Positions 23,830 through 36,366 of a stretch of DNA of 64,000 bases are shown one piece after another (position 1 is the stretch's first letter; each line of letters opens with the position of its first letter). The notes below the pieces were generated by a model, which had not been told where the DNA came from, made no database searches, and saw only the letters and a list, made by a program, of their open reading frames with translations. Both the position numbers and the translations under genes were made by a program. The stretch is from assembly GCA_947247005.1 (NCBI GenBank), contig OX365952.1:4238501-4302500 (forward strand), read 5' to 3'. Source of the DNA: Spisula solida (Eukaryota; Mollusca; Bivalvia; Venerida; Mactridae).

Positions 23830-25764
23830 TCAGTTATAAATAGGATTCTGATTTTTTACAACCGTTTTATAATGACTACACCAGCAGTTCGTTTATCCAA
23901 TTAATATCAAATATCATTATTTTCCTTGCATACATGTAGTTATTTTTCTAGTTCATTGTTCATTATAAATATAGTCTTCATTATTATTAAATAGAGGATA
24001 TTACATGAGTGTCTTTTCATATTGAATTTATTAAACGAGTTGAATAAAAAATCGATTTTATTGAACGAGTTCACCCGGATGTCATTTTACAAATTACAAT
24101 CTAAAATTACATTACATTCATCCTCTATTGTGTTTGCACTTTATCCTTAACGGCAAGTTATAAAACACAATATCCGTGACAGTATTATTGTATTCACTGC
24201 AGTCGTTATACAATACATCTCCGAGACAAAACTGTACACGATATGCAATCCAATAATGTGCACATTTCGTAAACAATAGCTACATAAAACTACTTGCGTA
24301 TTGTAAGCGAACAGGGAAATTATATCATGTTGAGCTTTCTGTAATTGTATACTAAACATGCAGTGATTTGTAGTTTATGGTTGGCTGTAGAATCCCTGAA
24401 CAAACAACTGAAAAATTAATATGAACTTCTATTATGCAATTAATCTGCAGCGGACCAAACATACAACACAATGTACTTGTAGTACAGAACAGAACAGTTC
24501 TGAAGCCTTATCATACGGAATTGTAGAATTACTCAACCGCACAGTCACGACTCAATTCTAGTTTGTCTTAAGAATATAAACAAATTATCCATCTATGTGC
24601 ATGATAGAATGGTTCAAATAATGTATAAGTGGTATTTCAAACTGAAACATAAGTGAAAGGCCTAATTTATAAATGAATTACATGCCAATCAATTTAAAGG
24701 CGCAAAATGGAATTACATATTTCATTCAAAAGTTTTTTATATCAAAAATCGCACCATAAGAAATTGTTATAGAACGTACAATTTGATAAACTGAATAGAT
24801 CTGCTTTCCTTCGTACACTACGTACATGTATATAATTATTTGAATTCATTGACTTGTGAATAGATTTGTGTAAACATGTATTTGTTGTGTAAACATCGAC
24901 ATTTAAAGCAAAAATATGCCAGTCAAGTTTATTTTCCATTGGCATGAAAGAGGGAGAGTAATTCAATATTCGAGACGAGATGAATTGAATCAGAGTATTG
25001 TAAGCGTACTACTAACCAATTTGTTTGAGTATTTACTTTAGAAAAATCCGCATTCAGACATGTGAATAGGTTCTTTAATATTGATGTATATGCTTATACC
25101 AGTTTAAGTGTACCGATCTACGTAAACTATTCTCTTTGTCCCAATGGGAAATAAGGCTGCAACAAAATGCCTCCTTTTCACTCTGTTCTTAGATACAGAC
25201 CGTCGAAAACATTGGAATGTTGGCATATTTCGAAAATAAGCATTTTCTATAGTACCGCCACTTTTGCCCAATTGTGTTGCATCTATGACTAAAGCCGTTA
25301 AAATCATTTTGAAAGTAATTTCTGAAACGATTTTCATTGCTTTCCGACCAACTAGAGAAGAACTGGTTTGTAACCCAGAGGTAGTATCGCGTGTGCCGAG
25401 ACTATACACCGGGTTCTTAAAAATAACTTAATTAAATGCATATATTCGGGAAAAGCTAGGGTATCGCACCCGGTTTCGTTGAATCACATAACCGTCTCTT
25501 CCCTCAAAATCGGAAGGCATTTCTCTGGCAGAGAAAAAAACAATGACCAGACACTTTTTACTGTCGAACACAAACACCTATTAAAAACGCTTTTGCAAAA
25601 GGGGACGGCAATAACATTGTCAATGGTTGTATTTGATTGTTAGTGATTTTCCAACTTATCCGTTGAAGAGTACAATAGTTATCAACATTACATGTTCCCG
25701 TCTATTTCAGTAAACGACATAAAATACTACATATGTGTTTTACTTTATTTTCAATGTTTTTCAG
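23830..25764. other. No gene recognised
   Basis: AT-rich. A 101-residue minus-strand ATG frame at 25104-25409 has no recognisable domain, and its role upstream of the glycosyltransferase exons is unclear. Other short frames look random. Confidence 0.4.
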
Positions 25765-25862
25765 TAAACAGAACTGTGTACTCTCGGCAACTAAAACATA
25801 TTTTCCTGATTTCGCTTGTCTTCTGTGTTGTCACAGTTCTTGTAATCGAGAACAGAGCTAAG
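25765..25862 (+). CDS. Glycosyltransferase family 92 gene, candidate membrane-anchor exon
   Basis: 98 bp between TTTTTCAG (acceptor) and GTAAGA (donor). It begins with two leftover codon bases and ends in phase 0, which fits the phase-0 start of the exon at 34404. It encodes a basic start (SRQLKH) and a hydrophobic run (IFLISLVFCVVTVLVI), then polar residues. That is the signal-anchor expected at the N-terminus of a type II Golgi glycosyltransferase. The frame also stays open upstream to an ATG at 25692, so the start could be there or in a further exon. Linkage to 34404 is inferred from phase, distance and topology; transcript data are lacking. Confidence 0.55.
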
Positions 25863-26778
25863 GTAAGAATAATGCCTGCATTGATATGACACTAAATAAA
25901 CACACAGGTAACTGTATCATTGATAAATAGTAAAAAATATACTTCTTTATGAAGAAGCAGTTGAGGAAGTTTATTTCAAATTCAAAAGTTGACATGGCCC
26001 ACGAGAACATCAATATACAGTACACAATTTATACAATGACATAAAATGACACTATTTAGCAACATATATTCAAAAGAGTGAGTGCGTATACACGCACAAA
26101 GAAGTGACAATTGAGCAATAATAAACAAGAGAGAAAGACGGAGTGGTTGGAGAGTGGGATGGCATATCACGGAAGGAGTGTGGGTATTGAAAAAGACGAA
26201 GAACGAAATATGCATAGCAACGTTAGATAGAACATCGGCGAGTTTAACTATTTTAAAGCTGCAGAACAGAAATAAAAAGGTTGAATGGATAGGTCATACA
26301 GAGCAAGAGTGTTTACCGGAGACAGATGGATAGTCCGTATAGATATACAACATGAATAAATGAAACGCATATACAAAAATCAACATTCAACATATATACC
26401 TTTCTTGAAAACATGTAAATAAAACAAACATATACACAGTCATTATACATAATAATATAGGTATGTAGCAAATTAATTGCTTCACAAAATATATTTACAT
26501 GAAAGGTTTACAAACAGCAATGTTCAAATAAGCAATACCTAGTGACGCATTTAATTTAATTATTTGGAGTTGTGAATGATTGTAATTTTAAAGTGTAATT
26601 TTGCCGACATGTTTTGTAAATGATTTAGTACATAACGTTAGTACAACGAAGATACTTTATGATAATTAAGATAGTGAGGATCTTAGTGTAAAAGCTTTAA
26701 AAATGTACGTGCTTAATTTTTCAATTACACATCTATTCGTGCTTTCAAAAAGTGATTTGAGTTTGAACATGCTTGTAT

Positions 26779-28600
26779 TTAATCAACAGTACCTAGGTAT
26801 ATATTTTTACGTAAATCGGAATAACGACTGCATTCTATGATGAAATGGAACTCGTCCTCAAGTGTGTTACATGTCGGACATTTTCTTTCTTCTCGCGGAA
26901 TAATGTTTGGACGTTGCCATCTACCAGTTTCAATACATAAATAATTAGAAAAAAGTATAACCTAGACCAATGGGAATAACGTATGGAACGGAAGTGATAC
27001 CTCTGACGGTTTTTCGACTGTAATTTCATCGCTTCGGTTAGTAAATCTTGATTTATCTTTGTTTTGTAAGACGTAATCAATGAAATCAACCAGCCCAACG
27101 TACGCGGCCCTGTCGCTACCTGCAGACCCAAACCCATTTTCCCTCCAAATACCTATGGTTAAGGAAAACTCTCGATTCTAGTGCGGTTTTGGTTACTGCA
27201 CCCCTGACGACCTGTCTATACTTTTTCCAATTTCTGCCGGTTTGCATGGTGTGTTGTTGTTCGATTAACTTGGGATTTATTAGAATATTGATTTGTTAGT
27301 GGTTGAACATGTACAGAGCAGACCGTCGCGTATTACAATATTAAAGTATTTTGAGGCGTCAGGGGTATTAGTCACAAATAGCAACCGTCAGAGGTATCAT
27401 TCTGGTTCTTTTGTATATTTTGCCTCATAGTCTGGCTGCATTTAACTAATTTTGCAAAATTCATACCTAGAATAAACAACGAAGTTGTCCCCATCAAACA
27501 GCAACACACCGTGCAAATCGGCAGAAATTGGATATAATATAGACAGGTCGTCAGAGGTGCAGTAACCTAAACCGCACTAGAATCTAGTGTTCTCCCTAAG
27601 CATATGTATTTGAAGGGAAAATGGGATTGGGTCTGAAGGTAGCGACAGGGCCGCGTACGTTGGGCTGGTTGATTTCATTGATAATGTTTTACAAAACAAA
27701 GAAAAATCCAGATTTACTTACCGAAGCGATGAAATTTACAGTCGAAAAACCGTCATGGGTATCACTTCAGTTATATACGGTATCCACATTGTAGAAATCC
27801 ATACGATTACATGATTACTCAAATTACATTTGAAATACAATTGGAAGTCGAATGACACAATAGATTTGAAAAACGTACTACGAGATGACTTATCGATTGT
27901 TGCATTTCAGTTTTGTAAATTTGTATCATGTTAACGTTGTTTAAACAGGCTAATAAGCACCCATGATTCAGTATTACCTACACTTTGTGCTAACCACACG
28001 TTATAAAAACCCATCGAGGAGAGTAAATGTTGTAGTGATGTAACCCATGTTACCTTAGGTGGAAACAATTCGGCATCCGTCTTTAAAGTTCATATGTAAT
28101 TTTACAATACATTAAGTCGTTACTCTGTGTTATCTTAAGCCAGTACTTAATAATTTTAATATATCTATTATAGGATAAATCAAATCTGCCAAGGACACCG
28201 TAAACCAAATCATTTTGTGTGCAACGTTTAACATGTAAATATCGTTTGCAGTATTGTGTTCGTTCAATGTCATTTGCTTTATTGAAACCCCATATTTCAC
28301 TGGTATAATTAAAGATTGGCAAAATCAACTTATCAAAAAGGTCTAATCTATGCTCCACAGTGACATTTAGGAAATTATATAAATGTTCATTAAGCTTAAA
28401 TACAGCTTTTTGTGCTTTACCTGCAATAGTTATCTCTGTATTTTTAAAACTACCACCCGATGAGAAGACAACACCTAAATAGGAAAAGGACATAACAATT
28501 TCAAGAGGTTCCCGTTGAATGTAAACTGTAAATTGCTCGGTAAATGTCCACCCTTTCTAAAAACGATCACCTTTGTTATTGAAATGTTTATCAAAACAAA
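26779..28600 (-). pseudogene. Decayed LINE reverse transcriptase, 3' part
   Basis: 28083-28493 encodes the RT thumb region (FSYLGVVFSSGGSF, then LPIFNYTSEIWGF). Upstream of it, in another frame, VIVFRKGG continues to about 28600, so one frameshift separates them. 26779-26910 encodes the C-terminal zinc-knuckle region (CPTCN, EDEFHFIIECSRY, then a stop). Between them lies an inverted duplication (26989-27265 against 27495-27773). The polymerase active site (YADD) is not included. It resembles the 3' part of the LINE at 44.5-47.1 kb in type, but they do not overlap enough for me to prove one family. Confidence 0.8.
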
Positions 28601-30140
28601 ATGCACCTCAGTGACTGTGTGGTCAATTTCCCGTATTATGAACCTTTCTATGATCATAAATCAGTTTATGCAAATTTTAAATCGTGTGTCAAATTATCCG
28701 CTAATATGAATATGTCGGACTTCTTTGATGTCCCCATTGGATTAAAACAGGGGGAACCACTCTCTCCTTTAATGTTTATTTTATCTTTGAATGATATAAG
28801 TGAATCCATAGATCTCCATAATCTCACTCCAAACGATTTAACGCAATTATGTATGTGCATGCTTATTTTTGCAGATGACATTGTATTATTCACGACTAAC
28901 CCACTCAGTCTGCAAAAACAACTTTACTGTATATCACAATATTCGGGAAATTGGGGATTAAAAATAAATACTGAAAATACTAAAATTTGCATTTTTGAAA
29001 AAAGAAAGCAAATACACAATAAAGAATGGTATGTGAACAATGAAAAACTTGAGATTGTTGATAATTTTTGCTATCTTGGGATAAATTTTAACTACACGGG
29101 AAACTTAAGAAATGCGGTGAAAACCGTATGTGACCAAGCTCTAAGGGCTTATAATAGTTTGTTTTTAATCTTTAGTAGAATATTTTTTGATACCAAGACT
29201 AAATTAGCTCTGTTTGATTCTATGGTTGTTCCCATATTGTTATATTCATCTGAAATTTGGGGTATATATGACTTTAAAGAAATTGACAAGATACAACTTA
29301 AATTCTACAATAATATCTTAGGTGTGCGAAACCAAAATCCAAGTAACGCTGTATTTGGAGAGCTGGGTGTTTACCCATTGTCAATAATCATGAAAGAAAG
29401 AGCCTTAAAATATTGGGCAAAAATAATGAAATATAATAATATGCCCATGCAAAGAATCTATACCGAACAACTGAACAGGCAGAACCGTTTCCCTTGGTCC
29501 CACCAAATTAAATCACTACTTGATAATCTTGGTTTCAGTAATGTATGGTTACATTTTGATTCCGATTTCAACTACAATCCCATGTTCAAACAACGATTAC
29601 GAGATCAATACATTCAAAACTGGAATACATCCATTCAAAGTACAAATAAGCTTAGATATTACAGTCTCTTTAAAACTGAATATGGATATGAAAAATACTT
29701 AGATATTGTTAAAAATGACTCCCAGAGGATACAACTAACGCGTTTCAGAACCAGCTCTCATAACTTAGAAATAGAAATGGGTCGTCATTGGGGTATCGAT
29801 AGACACGATCAATTATGTAAATTTTGCACATACAACTCTGTAGATACTGAATACCATTTTCATGTGCTGCGCCTTGTACAAAAATATTAGACAAAAACAC
29901 CTTGGTAACACTTCCTGGCCAACTATTCACTTTACTCGCATCATGTCTTCAAAAAACAAATTTACGATAACTGCTACCTCCAAATTTATAAATGAAGCGT
30001 CGAAAAAAAGGAAAACAATTCCTTCATGATTTAACTGCTCCATAGGTCAAACAGTAAACATGTTTGTATATATCATGTATTTATAAACTTTTGATTTTGA
30101 TTGTATATATTATGTATATATAAACTTTTGATTTTGATTG
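28601..30140 (+). pseudogene. 5'-truncated LINE reverse transcriptase with 3' tail
   Basis: The frame at 28601-29890 contains RT motifs GLKQGEPLSPLMF and FADDIVLF (active-site A-D-D), then the thumb (FCYLGINF, VVPILLYSSEIWG) and the start of a C-terminal zinc knuckle (CKFCTYNSVDTEYHF). A frameshift near 29860 ends it; coding similarity continues in the next frame to about 30025. The 3' region ends in two TTTTGATTTTGATTG phrases (30085-30140), a typical LINE tail. The endonuclease domain and the first RT motifs are missing, as expected for 5' truncation. Clade not assigned with certainty; a jockey/I/CR1-group element is likely. Confidence 0.85.
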
Positions 30141-30299
30141 TATGACGCGTCTTGACCGTCATTTTTTGTATTGTGAATGGTCAAAGACATTGAATAGATT
30201 GATTTACCAAATAAATGTATGTACTAGTATGTATATGATAATATAAATTTTATAAAAAAAATATAATTTTACTCTTTATCAATGATACAGTTACCTGTG

Positions 30300-31134
30300 A
30301 TTAAACACCAAATATTTTAAAATTGCCACTGTGTTGTCTGTAATTGTTTGGTAACAGTTATAGCTGAACACATTTGACCTGTCGCTAATTAATCCTCGTG
30401 TGCTTTCGTTATGGTACCGTACTATTGTTATAAACAATTATCCGTACACATTTAGACAAATGGTCTTCTGCACACGTTTCTTAATTAAGAATATATCTAT
30501 ATAATTAAAAGCTTCGAAAGACGAGATAGATTGTACTATTTTTAATTTACCTTTCTCCAATCATAAACTGCCAATTGCAAACTTCAAATTTATTCTATGT
30601 CTCTATCCTTGTTATACGATGTTATTATTATCTTATTAATTATTATGCTGACCGGAACGTATCAATCATGTTTATTATTATACATTGTACTGTCGATTCA
30701 AAGATATCTGTCAAATCAGCGCTCATATTTTACTCATAACGTCTTTGACCATAGCTTTATGTATTAAAATAAGCGTAATATATTTCATTCGTGTTCTTAG
30801 CGTAGTGCGTTAAATGCATGGTATCAGAATAAATCATTGGCGAAATCCAAGTAAAGGTTCAAATCCAGTCTGATACGCTTTTTCCTTGTTATTATTTTTA
30901 TAATATTGTTTTCTGATGTTTTTATATCGACACAATAATTTTATCAATTTTATCATACTTTTCTTTGCGAAAAAAGTAGCTGGTATCCTGGTGTGCTGGA
31001 ACACAAATGCGAATAGATCTAATTTATTTGACAGATAGAATTTCAAAGTCCTGTGATTCATTGTATGTATGTTATTACCGGAATGAGCAAAAGCATTAAT
31101 ATACATAATCTAAGCAAAATAAAAAATCTAGGCA
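30300..31134. repeat. Repeat fragments; no gene
   Basis: 30592-30680 is an inverted copy of 8820-8900 (TATCCTTGTTATACGATG, then GCTGACCGGAACGTATCAAT). 30795-30880 has an A-box-like TAGCGTAGTGCG and a B-box-like AGGTTCAAATCCAG, so a tRNA-derived fragment is possible. No coding gene seen. Confidence 0.5.
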
Positions 31135-31235
31135 TTGTTGGGATTTGAACTCGCAGTAAATTGTATACATTTTCAAAATAAGACTCACAAAACCATAGCT
31201 GTTAACCACTTGGCTATAGGGCGGTTATAGTTTTG
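31135..31235 (-). repeat. tRNA-derived sequence (SINE head)
   Basis: On the minus strand, TAGCCAAGTGGTTAACAGC (A box) is followed about 50 bp later by GAGTTCAAATCCC (B box). Acceptor-stem halves do not pair, so it is not a functional tRNA gene. Confidence 0.5.
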
Positions 31236-31760
31236 ATCATTTGAATGTTCTAATGATGTTAGAACTTAGTCCTGACACACCTGTAATGATCGATCGTGTT
31301 GAAAGTTTGTTTGCGCGGTTGTGACAGATAACTTTGAATCAACAGTAGTATGGTGCGGGATTGTTTACCGGATACCCACTAATTTCCGTTAGAACGGATA
31401 TTTTAAACTGTTTAAACAACAAGATACAACGGAAAACATGTAGCTTTTGTGGGTCTCCAGTAAATAATCTCGCGCAATACAATACCATTTGTATTATATA
31501 TGTACATATACTTTGAAATGCTTTATAACTTGTTTGTATATATAAGTATGTGATTCATGGGCCAATGGCCTAAATCTTGAAAATAAACTGTATGTATCAA
31601 AATAGAACAGGCCTCTCATTTCCAAGGCATTTCGTCTATTTGGTTCCAGCAGAGACTATAGATGTCATGTTATCTACAGTCTCTGGTTCCAGTACAGGCT
31701 TACAGGCTATTGAGTTCAATTTACACGCAATTTAAAAAAACTTAATATTTTTATATGTTA

Positions 31761-32370
31761 TATATGAGCCGTTCTCCAGGAAAACCGGGCTTAGTGACAT
31801 TGTATTAGTATTTATGTAATAAGGTTAAGAAAACCCTCTTAAATGACAAAAAAGTCATGCTCTTTGATTTAAGTTTAAGTTCTTGGATAATATAGAACTA
31901 TGTCTTACATTTATATTTTCTCATGAATCACGTTAAAATATCTTCTGTCGTTGCTATGGTGACCAATTTCTGAAGAGTATCCATTTTGAGAAAACGAGGG
32001 GTTAGTGGTTGAAAACAGTAGCTACGTTTCTCTAAAAGCTAAAATTAATGATTAAGATATGTTTTATTAAAAAAGGAATATAATTCTAAAATGTGATACA
32101 ATTTTGAAAAGTTTACGCCAAGAACTCATCAAATACTGGATTTATGAACTTTTTGTTAACGTAACATCATATAACGTTTGAATGACGTTTGCGACGTCAC
32201 TAACAAAGTAGTGGGAGTGGTTATTTTTAAAAGTCTGTAGCTTTGTAATTTGATGTTTTATTATTTTGCTCAAATTTTCAGAAACTGTTCAAAAGAGTCT
32301 TGTCTTTCTTATGCTATATTATCATGATTTTCATATTTTTGTCACTTATATAAGCCCGGTTTTCCTGGAA
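31761..32370. mobile_element. GAGCC MITE, copy 1 (about 610 bp)
   Basis: The left end ATGAGCCGTTCTCCAGGAAAAC is mirrored at the right by AAGCCCGGTTTTCCTGGAA, which lacks the outermost bases. The interior shares GTTGCTATGGTGACCAATTT and AACGTTTGAATGACGTTTGC with 48821-49442. Non-coding. Confidence 0.85.
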
Positions 32371-32458
32371 ATAAATAGAGGATATTTGTTGATTTTGGTG
32401 TAAGATCGAATTTTATTTCACCGGGTGATCACAGAAAATCAATATTTTCACGAGTGGC

Positions 32459-32950
32459 GCAGCTAATTACACGACTTAATCTAATTAAATGAAGTAATTT
32501 TGATTGCGCGGGATCGCATGCTTGAAGGGCATCTAGAATAAAGGGACATAAGCTACTTGATTAAATCGCAAAATTGTAAAAACAACCGGATACATCCACC
32601 ACATTAAAGGATTCAAAGCAGAGCAATATCTTCATACAAAGTAAAGATGATTTAATTGTTGCATTGTAAAGAATATACTTCAAGTTACATGCTTATTTTT
32701 TAACTGGACTTATCCTGCTGACCACCTTCAATAACTCCGCAACATTCGACCCTTTAGACAGGGTGTTGCTTAATGCAGAAGCTTTGTGCTAGAAAATGTT
32801 TTAACGTTTACGACAAATTGATACGCACAACGAAAATACCGATCAGGATGTATCATACGAATCAAGTTAAGATCAATTAAAGTAATAAATAATACGTACC
32901 TGCAAACGTAGACATAGCTTAATTGATAAAAAGTAATCTATAAAAAAGGA
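32459..32950 (+). repeat. Dispersed repeat, copy 2 of the 10.07-kb repeat
   Basis: Direct copy of 10074-10655 with several small deletions. It is followed immediately by a second, unrelated dispersed repeat. Confidence 0.75.
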
Positions 32951-32959
32951 ATTAGTATA

Positions 32960-33235
32960 CTTGTACGTGTGGCTACTCTGTACGCGTTGCATGGTATTAA
33001 AATGGGCTTGCGAAATACAACGTGTGCGTGTAAAATGACGTAACAGTTGGAACAGGTATTTTTCATGAATCGGTATGACTGTTTATATAAACTCAAGAGT
33101 CCATGGGCGATAAAATCTCAATATTTCCGTGCATACGCATACCTGTGTGACATATTACACATATTAATTTCGTCTTTAGCACGTCACGTTCTTTACCTGT
33201 AGAATCAACACACGCATGGAGGGCGAAACGCTCGT
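32960..33235 (+). repeat. Dispersed repeat shared with 47.90-48.21 kb
   Basis: It aligns in the same orientation with about 47895-48210: ACAACGTGTGCGTGTAA, GTGCATACGCATACCT and GTGACAT-AGTACACA-like words occur in the same order. No coding content. Confidence 0.7.
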
Positions 33236-34403
33236 ATAGAAAAACAATGGTGCTGACCTTTATGCATGGATATATTGCAAGGTTCTTGTGTTGAATGTAT
33301 CAATTTCCGCGAGCAAATCGTGCAACATCGGTCCTTTACATTTGTGTTGGTATAACACATTGAGCATCTTCGTGATACTTTCAGCTTATGAAACTGACAC
33401 AACCGGGATTATAGCGGACTATACTTTCGGTCTGCGGATAATTGATCCGCTTTATGGTAACACCTGTCACGTGATTTGGTCAGAGTTCGAATTCACTAAT
33501 GGATTTGGAAAGTTGTGTTTAATTCCGCACTGAAAGAATGATACTGAAAAATGGCTGCCAATAGAATAACAAAAGTTGTTTAAAATGCGATATTCGGCAT
33601 CTCATAAATTTTCTTTTGTTTTTTAATGATGTTTAAAAATATTCCAAAAAATAGAGTACGTCCCTATCTAGAAAACAGTAAAAAGATAATAATTATCTAG
33701 GCAGTATGGGAGGTAAGAACTCTGTTGCTTGGTAACAGAGGTATTACCTCCCCTGGTTTTAAGTCAACTGACCGCCATCTTGGAAAACACAGCGGCGGAA
33801 ATCACAGAATGTGGCAGGCTGCCTATATCAGTTAAATTAACTGTTTAAACACCAACGTACTTGTTTTAAACAAGGAAAGTCGTATTTTATACACATAATC
33901 AACGTAGTTATACAATGAACTTAAAAAAACGATAGCAGGTTCGTATCGTCCTTCGTTAGTTCGTACCCGATATTTCGTATCAAACCGATATCCGGAGCGC
34001 TTTCTTGTGCAACGAACCGCTTCGGACACACTCGCCTAGCAAAGTGTTAAGTAACGGTATGCTATCAGCGAGCACTGCTCGCTCGTAGCGTGTCGTTGCA
34101 TAGACGTAGGAAAGCACTCGGTAGCGCCTTTTGGAAACGGCTTGGTTAGGTAACGGGATCCAGGTTCGTAATTTCGTAATCGAACAAGTTATGCATCATC
34201 CAAACAATCCTGTACTAGATGAGCATGTTACAAATAATGTTGGACAACTGACATAGTCCGCCAAAAGTAGGCTGTGACTTAGTTCATATTAAATATAAAC
34301 AATATATCAGCTAGCAGAAGTTCGAGAATCGTGTCAAATTTCTAGACTATACCCATTACACGTTGTCTTATATCACTACAATTACATACATGTATGTTTT
34401 CAG
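33236..34403. other. Intronic sequence of the glycosyltransferase gene; no other gene
   Basis: A GC-richer patch near 34060-34110 has a small hairpin (GCGAGCACTGCTCGC). Nothing else is recognisable. The last bases form the pyrimidine-rich acceptor before 34404. Confidence 0.5.
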
Positions 34404-35052
34404 AATTTCACAATAATCGTTGATGATTTAGATCCTCTGACAGATTCAACACCATTCCTGCAAGAAATCCGCAATTCTTGGTTGGAGTATGACGTAGGAG
34501 ATGTTGCTATTTATATACTGTCAGCGATTGGTTCAAATTCTACCGAGCACATGAAGCATGAAAGAAATATAAAGCTCCATGGTTGGCTGGATGGAAAAGA
34601 TCAGAACAAACGCATCAAATGTTGTTTTCTGTGGAATAATGGAACGGTTTCAAAAGTTGACAATCCTGCGGTGATAAAAAGACAAAGAACTGAACTTGTC
34701 GCGTCTCAAATTGCTTGTCCATTAAATGCGTCACACTCTGACGTCACCGGTGTTACAGTACAATCTGTTAAATCGACATGTCCCGCAGCAAACGACAAGA
34801 CGTATATCAAGCCATATCTACCGAAAAAAGCGAACGGTGATGAGTCCTTTGCTATCTGTTTAAAACTTGTTTATGGTAATGTTGACAATGCTCTATTTAT
34901 AGATTGGTTAGAATTTTACCGCGTCATTAAGGTAGATAAAGTATTCATGTTTACATATAATATATCTGAAACGACGATTGCAATAATCAGACATTACGTT
35001 CGTCTTGGATTTGTGGAGTCTAAGCCCTTCAACCATCCCGAGATCACCCGCG
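34404..35052 (+). CDS. Glycosyltransferase family 92 (DUF23), luminal and N-terminal catalytic exon
   Basis: 649 bp between TGTTTTCAG and the donor GTAAGT, starting in phase 0 and ending with one extra base. It encodes about 216 residues. The first half is a luminal region rich in N-glycosylation sequons (NFT, NST, NGT, NAS). From about residue 145 (FAICLKLVYGNVDNALFIDW) comes the start of the GT92 fold: LEFYRVIKVDKVFMF, then an NIS sequon and IRHYVRLGFVESKPF. GT92 enzymes include the nematode GALT-1, which adds galactose to core fucose on N-glycans in the Golgi; which sugar this one transfers cannot be told. The open frame runs 14 bases past the donor to a stop, so splicing is required. The following exon (36367) supplies the DXD-type motif in matching phase. 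Confidence 0.9.
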
Positions 35053-35139
35053 GTAAGTACATTTAGAAGGTAGCATCTCGTTCCTAATTGACAACATGTG
35101 GGGCGCCGTTTTACAATTTTTTAGACATTTTCTTTTCTT

Positions 35140-35270
35140 GAAAACTCGAATTATCGATATCAAGAAATGTATTTTTTGATATCAAAAAATCAATAAATGA
35201 TTTCTTGATATCAAAAGATCGAATTATTGATATCAAGAAATACTGATAACTCTTTGATATAAAAACTGTC
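35140..35270. repeat. TTGATATCAA palindromic cluster
   Basis: The words TTCTTGATATCAA and TTGATATCAAGAA occur five or six times in both orientations within 130 bp of the intron. Similar words recur at 37080 and 37790. Strong local hairpin potential. Confidence 0.75.
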
Positions 35271-35594
35271 TCAAAACTAGTAAGACTGCACCCCATAACG
35301 ATATGTCGAACACGACGTTTCTTTCAAAACGGAACAAACCTTTTCTGTTGAGTGTTGCGTTGTGAGTTGCCTTTGTCATGTGTGCTCGTCCGTTTGGTAC
35401 GTTCTTGTGTGTTAATCTTACCATAGGATCTTCTGTAGACACAGATTGTAAGACCTTTATATCCACCTCTTCTTCTAATATATTTGTATTGTCGCATCTT
35501 GCTCTTGTGAATGTGAATCTACTTTATGGTTGAATTTCAGTTCTCGGTCACCCCCAATGTTTATCTAATCTAATTTCAAATTGTTTTACTTTGT

Positions 35595-36070
35595 CAGCAG
35601 ATAATACAGTTCAGCTGATACTACAGTTCAGCTGATACTACAGTTCAGCAGATACTACAGTTCAGCAGATATTACAGTTCAGCTGATACTACAGTTTAGC
35701 AGATACTACAGTTCAGCTGATACTACAGTTCAGCAGATACTACAGTTCAGCTGATACTACAGTTCAGCAGATACTACAGTTCCGCTGATACTACAGTTCA
35801 GCAGATACTACAGTTCAGCTGATACTACAGTTCAGCAGATACTACAGTTCAGCTGATACTACAGTTCAGCAGATACTACAGTTCAGCTGATACTACAGTT
35901 CAGCTGATACTACAGTTCAGCAGATACTACAGTTCAGCAGATACTACAGTTCAGCTGATACTACAGTTCAGCTGATACTACAGTTCAGCTGATACTACAG
36001 TTCAGCTGATACTACAGTTCAGCAGATACTACAGTTCAGCTGATACTACAGTTCAGCTGATACTACAGTT
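35595..36070. repeat. 17-bp tandem array, 28 copies, in a glycosyltransferase intron
   Basis: The unit CAGCTGATACTACAGTT or CAGCAGATACTACAGTT is repeated 28 times (28 x 17 = 476 bp). The two variants differ at one base. Units 6-18 alternate strictly, giving a 34-bp higher-order period. Few other differences exist, so the array is recently homogenised. Confidence 0.95.
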
Positions 36071-36366
36071 AACTATTGTTGCTGCTTTGTTTGACCGACA
36101 GAAACAGCAAGCTGACGGAGTTGGATGTCGCGTTTCTGTAGCTGTTCAGTCTGTTGTGCTCTGCGAAAAATCGCCTAGTAGTCTTTTTATGCAACAGAGT
36201 GAAACTTTTAGAAATGAAAAGCATAGCCACCCCACACGGACAGTTTTTACTAGTGATTCAGCATAGTACTAGTATATCTTTGTACACAACGTCCATATGT
36301 TTTACGTTACTTTATCTTTAATCAAAACTTTTTTTACCATTTATATTTTTTAAATATAAATTTCAG

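Larger units (their letters stand above)
25903..30299. mobile_element. 4.4-kb TIR element of the 8-bp-duplication family, copy C, carrying LINE fragments
   Basis: The left end CACAGGTAACTGTATCATTG and the right end CAATGATACAGTTACCTGTG are perfect inverse complements. Flanking 8 bp are AATAAACA and ATTAAACA, one mismatch. The ends match copies A and B, but the interior differs. It holds a minus-strand LINE fragment (26779-28600) and a plus-strand LINE fragment (about 28620-30140). They meet head to head at 28598-28635, where the family's subterminal motif TGCACCTCAGTGACTG occurs. No transposase was found. It lies in the intron just 40 bp after the glycosyltransferase exon donor. Confidence 0.8.
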
